64,000 nt of DNA from positions 1 to 64,000 of the forward strand of contig NZ_JASCIS010000014.1 in assembly GCF_029968015.1 (NCBI RefSeq). The letters run 5' to 3'. The notes beneath the pieces are model-generated. The model worked only from the letters and a program-made list of their open reading frames with translations, was not told the origin of the DNA and ran no database searches. A program made the translations under genes and the position numbers. Positions 33,289 through 42,469 of the stretch are shown here, piece after piece. Source of the DNA: Streptomyces luteolus (lineage in GTDB: Bacteria > Actinomycetota > Actinomycetes > Streptomycetales > Streptomycetaceae). The first letter of the stretch is position 1; every line of letters starts with the position of its first letter.

Positions 33289-35661
33289 GTGTCGATCAGC
33301 CCCCATGAGCACGACCCGTACGTCCGCGTCCGCGGTGCCCGTGAGCACAATCTGCGGGGTGTGGACGTGGACGTGCCGCGGGACATGCTCGTGGCGTTCA
33401 CCGGGGTGTCCGGCTCGGGGAAGTCCTCGCTCGCGTTCGGGACGATCTACGCGGAGGCGCAGCGGCGGTACTTCGAGTCCGTGGCGCCGTACGCGCGCCG
33501 TCTGATCCACCAGGTGGGGGCGCCGAAGGTGGGCGAGATCAGCGGGCTTCCGCCGGCGGTCTCCCTGGAGCAGCGGCGCTCCGCGCCCAGCTCGCGCTCC
33601 TCGGTGGGCACGGTAACGACGCTCTCCAACTCGCTGCGGATGCTGTTCTCCCGCGCGGGCGACTACCCGGCGGGCGCCGACCGCCTCGACTCCGACGCGT
33701 TCTCGCCGAACACGGCCGCGGGCGCCTGCCCGGACTGCCACGGCCTGGGCCTGGTGCACCGTACGACGGAGGCGCTGCTCGTCCCCGACCCGGCGCTCTC
33801 GATCCGGGAGGGCGCGATCGCGGCGTGGCCGGGCGCGTGGCAGGGCAAGAACCTGCGGGACGTTCTGGACGCGCTCGGGTACGACGTGGACCGGCCCTGG
33901 CGCGAACTGCCGCGGCGGGAGCGGGACTGGATCCTGTTCACGGACGAGCAGCCGGTCGTCACGGTGCACCCGGTGCGGGACGCGGGCCGTATCCACCGCC
34001 CGTACCAGGGCACGTACATGAGTGCCCGGCGGTACGTGATGAAGACGTTCGCCGACTCGAAGAGCCAGACCCTGCGCGCCAAGGCCGAGCGGTTCCTGGA
34101 GAGTGCTCCGTGTCCGGCGTGCGAGGGGCGGCGGCTGCGGCCCGAGGCGCTCGCGGTGACGTTCGCGGGCCGCACGATCGCGGAGTTGGCGGCCCTGCCG
34201 CTGACCGCCCTGGCGTCCCTGCTGCGTGCGGCCGACGGCGACGAGACGGCCCGCGTACTCACCGCCGACCTGCTCGCCCGGATCGAGGTCATCACCGAAC
34301 TCGGCCTGGGGTACCTGGGGTTGGACCGCTCGACGCCCACGCTCTCCGCGGGTGAACTCCAACGCCTGCGCCTGGCCACGCAGTTGCGCTCGGGCCTCTT
34401 CGGTGTGGTGTACGTCCTGGACGAGCCGTCGGCGGGCCTGCACCCGGCGGACACGGAGGCGCTTCTCATGGTTCTGGACCGGCTGAAGGCGGCGGGCAAC
34501 TCGGTGTTCGTGGTCGAGCACCACCTCGATGTCGTACGCCGCGCCGACTGGCTGGTCGACGTGGGCCCGCGCGCGGGCGAGCACGGCGGACAGGTGCTGC
34601 ACAGCGGGCCGGTGGCGTCGCTCGCGGAGGTCGAGGAGTCGGCGACCCGGCGCTTCCTGTTCGGGCCGCCGCGGGCCGGTACGCGTGCGGTGCGCGAGCC
34701 GGACGGCTGGCTGGAGCTGGCCGGGGTGACGCGGCACAACCTGCGGGGTGTCGACGCGGAGTTCCCGCTCGGCACGTTCACCGCGGTCACGGGCGTCTCG
34801 GGCTCGGGCAAGTCGACCCTGGCCGGACAGGAACTCCCCCTGGTCGCCGAGGAGTTGGACTCCGTGAGCCGTGTGGTCCAGGTCGACCAGCGGCCGATCG
34901 GCCGTACGCCGCGCTCCAACCTCGCGACGTACACGGGCCTCTTCGACGTGGTCCGCAAGGTGTTCGCCGAGACGGACGAGGCGCGGGCGCGCGGCTACCG
35001 CGTCGGCCGGTTCTCCTTCAACGTGACCGGCGGCCGCTGCGAGACCTGCCAGGGCGAGGGCTTCGTCTCGGTGGAGCTGCTGTTCCTGCCCAGTACGTAC
35101 GCGCCGTGCCCGGACTGCGGCGGCGCCCGCTACAACCCCGAGACCCTGGAGGTCACGTACCGGGGGCGGACCATCGCCGAGGTGCTCGGCCTGACCGTGG
35201 AGGCGGCCGCCGCGTTCTTCGCGGACGTACCGGCGGTGGCGCGCAGCCTGGCCGCTCTGCTCGACGTGGGCCTCGGCTATCTGCGGCTCGGCCAGCCCGC
35301 GACGGAGCTGTCGGGCGGCGAGGCGCAGCGCATCAAGCTGGCCAGTGAACTCCAGCGGGCCCGGCGCGGCCACACCCTGTACGTGCTCGACGAGCCGACG
35401 ACCGGTCTGCACCCGGCCGACGCGGAGGTCCTGATGCGGCAGCTGCACGGCCTGGTGGACGCGGGCAACACGGTCGTGGTCGTCGAGCACGACATGGCCG
35501 TGGTGGCGGACGCGGACTGGGTGATCGACCTCGGGCCCGGCGGTGGCGACGAGGGCGGCCGGATCGTCGCGGCGGGGCCGCCCGCGCGGGTCGCGCGGGC
35601 GGCGGGGAGCAGGACGGCGCCCTATCTGGCGGCGGCCCTGGCCCTTGCTCAGGAGGCCTGA
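33289..35661 (+). CDS. UvrA paralogue, second copy
   Basis: A 790-residue UvrA-like double ABC ATPase with start at the GTG at 33289 (GGAG six bases before). Walker A motifs are GVSGSGKSS and GVSGSGKST. The first ABC signature is LSAGELQR rather than LSGGE; the second is the regular LSGGEAQR. Zinc-type pairs are CPDCHGLG, CPACEGRR, CETCQGEG and CPDCGGAR. Like the copy at 12482 it is short of true UvrA and has no uvrB or uvrC nearby. DNA protection or drug resistance is inferred. Its last 13 bases overlap the end of the convergent yceI-type gene. Confidence 0.87.
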   Translation: MSISPHEHDPYVRVRGAREHNLRGVDVDVPRDMLVAFTGVSGSGKSSLAFGTIYAEAQRRYFESVAPYARRLIHQVGAPKVGEISGLPPAVSLEQRRSAPSSRSSVGTVTTLSNSLRMLFSRAGDYPAGADRLDSDAFSPNTAAGACPDCHGLGLVHRTTEALLVPDPALSIREGAIAAWPGAWQGKNLRDVLDALGYDVDRPWRELPRRERDWILFTDEQPVVTVHPVRDAGRIHRPYQGTYMSARRYVMKTFADSKSQTLRAKAERFLESAPCPACEGRRLRPEALAVTFAGRTIAELAALPLTALASLLRAADGDETARVLTADLLARIEVITELGLGYLGLDRSTPTLSAGELQRLRLATQLRSGLFGVVYVLDEPSAGLHPADTEALLMVLDRLKAAGNSVFVVEHHLDVVRRADWLVDVGPRAGEHGGQVLHSGPVASLAEVEESATRRFLFGPPRAGTRAVREPDGWLELAGVTRHNLRGVDAEFPLGTFTAVTGVSGSGKSTLAGQELPLVAEELDSVSRVVQVDQRPIGRTPRSNLATYTGLFDVVRKVFAETDEARARGYRVGRFSFNVTGGRCETCQGEGFVSVELLFLPSTYAPCPDCGGARYNPETLEVTYRGRTIAEVLGLTVEAAAAFFADVPAVARSLAALLDVGLGYLRLGQPATELSGGEAQRIKLASELQRARRGHTLYVLDEPTTGLHPADAEVLMRQLHGLVDAGNTVVVVEHDMAVVADADWVIDLGPGGGDEGGRIVAAGPPARVARAAGSRTAPYLAAALALAQEA

Positions 35662-36233
35662 GCCTCGACGGGGGCCTGAGTCTGCGGGGCCACGAACTGC
35701 ACATCGAGGTTGATCTTCACGACCTCGCCGAGCAGGCCGGGCGCGAAGTCAAGGCCGTACTCGCTGCGGCGCAGCTCCCCGGTGGCCTCGAACCCGGCGT
35801 GCGTACCGCCGTCGATGGGCGACTCGACCAGGCCTCCGAACTCGACGGCGAAGCTGATCGGCCGCGTCACGTCGCCGATGGTCAGGTCGCCGGCGAGGGT
35901 CCAGTCCTCGCCCCCGCCCTCGATACGGGTCGACCGGAACGTCATGGTGGGCCGCTTGGCGACGTCAAGCAGGTCGGAGGCGCGGACGTGCGCGTCCCGG
36001 TCGGCGTTGCCGGTGTCGACGGAGTCGAGGGCGACGGTCGCGGAGACGGAGCTGGACCCCAGGTCCTCGCCGACGACGAGCGAGGCGTCGAGCTGGTTGA
36101 ACCGGCCCCGGACCTTGGCGATGCCGAGGTGGCGGATGGTGAACCCGACGGCGGAGTGCAACGGGTCGAACTCCCAGGTCCCGGCGGGCAGCGGCAGTAC
36201 GGGGGTGGCCTTGGCGGCGCTGTACGAAGTCAT
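35649..36233 (-). CDS. YceI family lipid-binding protein
   Basis: A 194-residue YceI-domain protein: AGTWEFDPLHSAVGFTIRHLGIAKVRGRFNQLDASLVV-type opening (with HSAVGFTIRHLGIAKVRG visible), SVSATVALDSVDTGNADRDAHVRASDLLDV, and DLTIGDVTRPISF. The lipocalin-like barrel binds isoprenoid-type lipids in relatives. No signal peptide is present, so it is cytoplasmic, unlike E. coli YceI. It diverges from the XRE regulator, which probably controls it, and its end overlaps the UvrA paralogue by 13 bp. Confidence 0.9.
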   Translation of the reverse strand: MTSYSAAKATPVLPLPAGTWEFDPLHSAVGFTIRHLGIAKVRGRFNQLDASLVVGEDLGSSSVSATVALDSVDTGNADRDAHVRASDLLDVAKRPTMTFRSTRIEGGGEDWTLAGDLTIGDVTRPISFAVEFGGLVESPIDGGTHAGFEATGELRRSEYGLDFAPGLLGEVVKINLDVQFVAPQTQAPVEAQAS

Positions 36234-36290
36234 ACGGCCACCCTGCGCGGCGGGCGGGCCCGGAGGAAGGCCGGGCCGAGGCGGGCAGCG

Positions 36291-36354
36291 GCTGGGCCGG
36301 TAGCGGGCAGGCTAGTAGCGCGCAGTCTGGTAGTGGCCAGGCTGGTAGTGGCAG
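36291..36354. repeat. 15-bp tandem repeats in the yceI/regulator divergent promoter region
   Basis: Units near GCTGGTAGTGGCCAG repeat about four times with growing divergence leftward (GCTGGGCCGGTAGCGGGCAG at one end). They lie 40-100 bases from the regulator start and may overlap the promoters of either gene. Confidence 0.75.
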
Positions 36355-36393
36355 GGCCACCCTGAGCGCGGGGCGCGACCGTACGATCGACGG

Positions 36394-37248
36394 GTGAGCG
36401 ACAACAAACTCGGCGCGTACCTGCGCGGCTGCCGTGAGTCCGTGACGCCCGCCGACGTGGGCCTGCCCGCCGGGCCGCGCCGCCGCACGCCGGGCCTGCG
36501 CCGCGCGGAGCTGGCGATGCTGGCCGGGATCAGCGTCGAGTACCTGGCCCGCCTGGAGCAGGGCCGCGACCGCCACCCCTCGGCGCAGGTTCTCGCCGCG
36601 CTCTGCGACGCGATGCGGCTGCCGCTGGAGGCCCGCGCCCAGCTGCGGCACCTCCTGAAGGCCGAGGAGGGGCACTACATGTGCGGGGCCGCGCCGATGC
36701 CGGCCCGCGAGGTGCGGCCCACGGTGCGCGCACTCCTCGACCGCCTCGAACCGACACCGGCCGTCGTCCAGAACCTCCTCGGCGAGTCAGTCGCCTACAC
36801 GGAGGCCTACGCGCGCCTGGTCGGCCCCGTCGGTGCCCTGGACGAGGACCCGCCGAGCCACCTTCGCTACCTCTTCACGGACCCGCGCGCCCGGGAGGCC
36901 TACCCGGACTGGGAGCATGTCGCGGACGAACAAGTGGCCGCGCTGCACTACGACTTGAGCCGCAAGGACCCGTATGTCGCGGAGCTGGTCAAGGAGTTGA
37001 CGATCACCGCGGGCGCCCCCTTCGCCGACCGTATCGCCGCCCCGCCCCACCTCCCTGCCCCGACGGGAGTGACCCGCTTCATCCACCCGGAGGTCGGCGA
37101 ACTCCGCCTGGCCTACGAGACGTTGGCCCTCCCGGAGACGGACGGCCAACACGTACTGATCCACTTGCCCGCGGACGCGGCGACGGGGCGGGCGCTTGAC
37201 CGGTTGCAGGGTTTGCGGCCGGGCGGGTTGCGGGCGGTGGGCGACTGA
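36394..37248 (+). CDS. XRE-type regulator with MmyB-like ligand domain
   Basis: A 284-residue regulator. The helix-turn-helix (RRAELAMLAGISVEYLARLEQGRDRHPSAQVLAAL, about 37-72) follows the family lead LGAYLRGCRESVTPADVGLP. The C-terminal MmyB-like PAS/ligand domain includes ALLDRLEPTPAVVQNLLGE, RYLFTDPRAREAYPDWEHVA and HPEVGELRLAYETLALP. In Streptomyces this family usually sits divergent to the gene it controls, here the yceI-type gene. The start is the GTG at 36394 with little ribosome site, so it may be leaderless. Confidence 0.9.
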   Translation: MSDNKLGAYLRGCRESVTPADVGLPAGPRRRTPGLRRAELAMLAGISVEYLARLEQGRDRHPSAQVLAALCDAMRLPLEARAQLRHLLKAEEGHYMCGAAPMPAREVRPTVRALLDRLEPTPAVVQNLLGESVAYTEAYARLVGPVGALDEDPPSHLRYLFTDPRAREAYPDWEHVADEQVAALHYDLSRKDPYVAELVKELTITAGAPFADRIAAPPHLPAPTGVTRFIHPEVGELRLAYETLALPETDGQHVLIHLPADAATGRALDRLQGLRPGGLRAVGD

Positions 37249-37261
37249 CCAGGCTGGATTT

Positions 37262-37434
37262 CCTCCCCTCCCCGCCCCTTCCCGAAATCCTGCGGAGCTT
37301 CGGGGGCTCCGCCCCCGGACCCCCGCTCCTCAAACGCCGGAGGGGCTGAATTTGCCGGTCTGGGGCTCAAATTGAGCCCCTCCGGCGATTGAGGAGGCCC
37401 ATCCGGCAGGACTTCGGGAAGGGGCGGGTAGGGG
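37262..37434. terminator. Palindromic repeat, copy 3 (terminator-like)
   Basis: Outer arms CCCCGCCCCTTCCCGAAA (near 37271) and TTCGGGAAGGGGCGGG (near 37413) enclose a small hairpin CGGGGGC-TCC-GCCCCCG at 37301-37317. Inner arms CTCCTCAAACGCCGGAGGGG and CCCCTCCGGCGATTGAGGAG are separated by about 28 bases. It lies between the convergent XRE regulator and sdhB genes. Its left 87 bases are identical to copy 5. Confidence 0.88.
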
Positions 37435-37446
37435 AAAAAAGAAGCC

Positions 37447-38195
37447 TCAGCCCCGCGACACCTTCCGAGTAGCCCGCAGAAACTCCTTGTTCATCGCCGC
37501 GATCGACGGCAACGGAATCCCCTTCGGGCACGCCGTCGCGCATGCGCCGGTGAGCGTGCAGCCGCCGAAGCCCTCCGCGTCCATCTGGCCGACCATGTCG
37601 AGCACGCGGGTCTCGCGCTCGGGGGCGCCCTGGGGAAGGACGTTCAGATGGTTCACCTTGGCCGAGGTGAACAGCATCGCCGAACCGTTCGGGCAGGCCG
37701 CGACGCACGCGCCGCAGCCGATGCACTCGGCGTGCTCGAAGGCGTAGTCGGCGTCCGGCTTCGGGACGGGGGTGGCGTGCGCCTCGGGAGCCGAGCCCGT
37801 CGGTGCCGAGACGTAGCCGCCCGCCTGGATGATCCGGTCGAAGGAGGAGCGGTCCACGACCAGGTCCTTGACGACCGGGAACGCGGAGGCGCGCCACGGC
37901 TCGATGTCGATCGTGTCGCCGTCCCGGAACGAGCGCATGTGCAGCTGGCAGGTGGTGGTGCGCTCGGGGCCGTGGGCGTCGCCGTTGATCACCAACGAGC
38001 AGGCGCCGCAGATGCCTTCGCGGCAGTCGTGGTCGAAGGCGACCGGGTCCTCGCCCTTGAGGATCAGTTCCTCGTTCAGCGTGTCCAGCATCTCCAGGAA
38101 GGACATGTCGGACGAGATGCCGTCGACCTCGTACGTGGACATGGAGCCGTCGGCGTCGGCGTTGCGCTGCCGCCAGACGCGCAGGGTCAGCTTCA

Positions 38196-38196
<1 letters not shown>
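37447..38196 (-). CDS. sdhB: Succinate dehydrogenase/fumarate reductase iron-sulfur subunit
   Basis: A 249-residue electron-transfer subunit. The [2Fe-2S] ligands are in [10 protein letters not shown] with a later Cys in TTTCQLH; the [4Fe-4S] and [3Fe-4S] ligands are in [13 protein letters not shown] and [15 protein letters not shown]. It carries electrons from the SdhA flavin to the SdhC haem/quinone site. The ATG at 38196 overlaps the sdhA stop by one base. It is last in the sdhC-sdhA-sdhB operon. The B-type three-subunit form uses menaquinone. Confidence 0.93.
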
Positions 38197-40199
<2,003 letters not shown>

Positions 40200-40913
40200 T
40201 CAGCTCACCACTCCGGTCATGACGGCGACGGGTACGGAGACGAAGCCCACGGTCAGGAGCAGTGCGAGCCCGTTGGCGGCGGTCTTCAGGGCACGGTCCC
40301 GGGCGGCACTGCCGACGCCGAGGGTCTGGGCCGCGCTCCAGAAGCCGTGCCGGACGTGGAAGCCGAGGGCGACCATGGCGACGAGGTAGATGACGTTGCC
40401 GTACCAGGTGGAGAAGGTCGCGACGACGTTCTGGTAGGCCTCGCCGTGCACCGCGTGCTCGTTGACGGTGAGGGTGGTCAGGTCGAGCAGGTGCCAGACG
40501 ATGAACAGGCCGAGGATGACGCCGCCCCAGCGCATCGTGCGCGTCGCGTAGCTCGCGCGCTTCCGCTTGTGCACGTACGGGGTCGGCCGCGCCTTGATGT
40601 CCCGCCGGCTCAGCTGGTACGCGGAGACGGCGTGTGCCACGACGGCCAGGACGAGGACGATGCGGACCAGCCAGAGCGTCCACTCGTAGTGCATGAAGGG
40701 CTCGCCGACGGTGCGCAGCCAGTGCGCGTAGCCGTTGAACTCGTCGGTCCCGAAGAAGATCTTGAGGTTGCCCAGCATGTGGACGACCAGATACAGGAGC
40801 ATGACGAGGCCGCTCACGGCCATCACCGTCTTCTTGCCGACGGTCGAGTCCCAGAAGGTGGGTGTCTTCGACGGCCGTCGGTCCGTCCGCGTTGCCCGCG
40901 TTGCCAGAGCCAT
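40200..40913 (-). CDS. sdhC: Succinate dehydrogenase cytochrome b subunit (B-type)
   Basis: A 237-residue membrane anchor with five hydrophobic helices (starting KKTVMAVSGLVMLLYLVVHMLGNL, WLVRIVLVLAVVAHAVSAYQL, WGGVILGLFIVWHLLDLTTL, YLVAMVALGFHVRHGFWSAAQTL, and the last near the end). The histidines in LVVHML, VVAHAV, VWHLL and GFHVRHG are the expected di-haem ligands of the B-type (diheme, menaquinone) family. It is first in the operon and divergent from a LysR-type gene 96 bp away. Confidence 0.93.
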   Translation of the reverse strand: MALATRATRTDRRPSKTPTFWDSTVGKKTVMAVSGLVMLLYLVVHMLGNLKIFFGTDEFNGYAHWLRTVGEPFMHYEWTLWLVRIVLVLAVVAHAVSAYQLSRRDIKARPTPYVHKRKRASYATRTMRWGGVILGLFIVWHLLDLTTLTVNEHAVHGEAYQNVVATFSTWYGNVIYLVAMVALGFHVRHGFWSAAQTLGVGSAARDRALKTAANGLALLLTVGFVSVPVAVMTGVVS

Positions 40914-40958
40914 GGTTCAAGACGCTAGAGGCCGAAGGCCCCAGAGGTCCAAGATCTT

Positions 40959-40999
40959 GTACGGCTCATCTCGATAGCTGATGCCTATCAACCGCGTAC
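40959..40999. promoter_or_regulatory. Candidate LysR operator between sdhC and lysR-type gene
   Basis: GATAG (40973-40977) and CTATC (40984-40988) form an inverted repeat with a six-base spacer. They are nested inside GTACGG at 40959 and CCGCGTAC at 40992. LysR proteins usually bind such dyads in the divergent gap and control both the neighbour and their own gene. Confidence 0.5.
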
Positions 41000-41009
41000 G
41001 CTGGTCCTT

Positions 41010-41906
41010 ATGCAGCTGCAGCAGCTCCAATACTTCGTCGCCGTGGCCGAGACCCGGCACTTCACCCGGGCCGCCGAGCAGGTCCACGTGGCGCAGCCCT
41101 CGCTCTCCCAGCAGATCCGGGCGCTGGAGCGGGAGTTGGGCGCGGCGCTGTTCAGCCGGGCACGGGGCAACATCGCCCTGACGGACGCGGGCGAGACCCT
41201 CCTCCCGCTCGCCCGGCGGATCCTCGCTGACGCGGACACCGCCCGGCAGGAGGTGCAGGAACTCGGCCGCCTGGAGCGCGGCCGGGTCCGGCTCGGCGCG
41301 ACGCCCTCGCTCTGCACGGGCCTGCTCCCGGACGTGCTGCGCGACTTCCACGACCGCTATCCGGGCATCCGCCTGCTCATCGAGGAGGGCGGCTCCCACG
41401 ATCTCGTACGCGAGCTGGCCCGCGGCGCGCTCGACCTGGCCCTGGTGGTCCTGCCGCTGCCGTCGCCCTCCCCCGCCCTGACGACGCTGGAGCTGCTGCG
41501 CGAGGACCTGGTGGTGGTCTCCTCACCGGAGGCGCCCGCGCCGGGTACGCGGGGCCGTTCCGTGCGTGTCTCAGACCTGCAGCGCGAACACCTCGTGATG
41601 TTCCGGCACGGCTACGACCTGCGGGAACTCACAGTCGCCGCGTGCCGCGCCGCGGGGTTCGAGCCGGACTTCGCGGTGGAGGGCGGTGAGATGGACGCGG
41701 TTCTCGGGTTCGTGCGGGCGGGGCTGGGGGTGGCGGTGGTCCCGCGCATGGTCGCTGCGCGGGCGGGCCGGGGTCTCCGGGTCACCCCGCTGACCCGCCC
41801 CGGCCTCCACCGGACGATCGCCCTGGCCCACCGCAGCGACGTGGCTCCGCCTCGGGCGGCCCGCGAACTCCAGCGAATGCTGACGGAGGCTTCCCGCACC
41901 GGCTGA
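41010..41906 (+). CDS. LysR family transcriptional regulator
   Basis: A 298-residue LysR protein. The winged helix-turn-helix is MQLQQLQYFVAVAETRHFTRAAEQVHVAQPSLSQQIRALERELG (1-44); the effector domain follows, with LLPDVLRDFHDRYPGIRLLIEEGG and GLGVAVVPRM. The ATG at 41010 leaves 96 bp to the sdhC start on the other strand. Control of this sdhCAB operon is the likely job; the co-inducer is unknown. Confidence 0.92.
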   Translation: MQLQQLQYFVAVAETRHFTRAAEQVHVAQPSLSQQIRALERELGAALFSRARGNIALTDAGETLLPLARRILADADTARQEVQELGRLERGRVRLGATPSLCTGLLPDVLRDFHDRYPGIRLLIEEGGSHDLVRELARGALDLALVVLPLPSPSPALTTLELLREDLVVVSSPEAPAPGTRGRSVRVSDLQREHLVMFRHGYDLRELTVAACRAAGFEPDFAVEGGEMDAVLGFVRAGLGVAVVPRMVAARAGRGLRVTPLTRPGLHRTIALAHRSDVAPPRAARELQRMLTEASRTG

Positions 41907-42469
41907 CTCCGGGTGCGGCCGGAGTGCCCCGCCAGGGGCGCGGGGAACTGCGCGACCAGCCCCCACCGGCGTGCACGCGGCTGCGCACCGACCCCGGCAG
42001 GACGTGCCCCGATAGGGGGCGCGGGGAACTGCGCGACCAGCCACGTTCGGCGTGCACCTGGACGCACAACGGAAACGCACCCGGCACCGGGGGCTGTGCC
42101 CACCCTCCCCCAAGCTCTCAACTTCGTTCGAGCAGGGGGGACCCCCATCGCCCCTGGCGGACCAGCTGCCCACAGCGGGGGGGGAGAGGGAGGGCACCGC
42201 CCTGCCGACCAGCTGCACACAGCGGGAAGGGAGAGGAAAGGCACCGCCCGGCGGACCAGCTGGCCACAGCGGGGAGGGAGAGCGAGGGAGGGCACCGCCC
42301 CGCCGACCAGCTGCACACAGCGGGAGGGGAGAGGGAGGGCACCGCCCCGCGGAACAGCTGCAGCTGGCCGGGGCGGGCCCAGGGAGTGGGAGGGGGACCC
42401 GCCCACCCGAGGGGAGGTTGACCGCGGCCGGAAGGCGAAGGGGAGGCAGGGGGCTTTGCCCCCTGTCGG
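41907..42469. repeat. Repeat-dense intergenic region, including a 47-bp tandem array
   Basis: No gene. GGGGCGCGGGGAACTGCGCG followed by ACCAGCC occurs at 41935-41961 and 42016-42042. A dispersed-looking motif CAAGCTCTCAACTTCGTTCG, with flanking CCCCC and GGGGGG, spans about 42104-42146. Then a tandem array has units starting at 42161, 42208, 42255, 42306 and 42353 (periods 47, 47, 51, 47). Each begins ACCAGCTG, runs through CACAGCGGG and a purine-rich GGGAGAGGGAGGG block, and ends CACCGCC. Confidence 0.8.
42447..42465. terminator. Terminator of rmdA
   Basis: CAGGGGGC-TTT-GCCCCCTG is a perfect 8-bp stem with a three-base loop, five bases beyond the rmdA stop codon on the minus strand. Confidence 0.75.
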
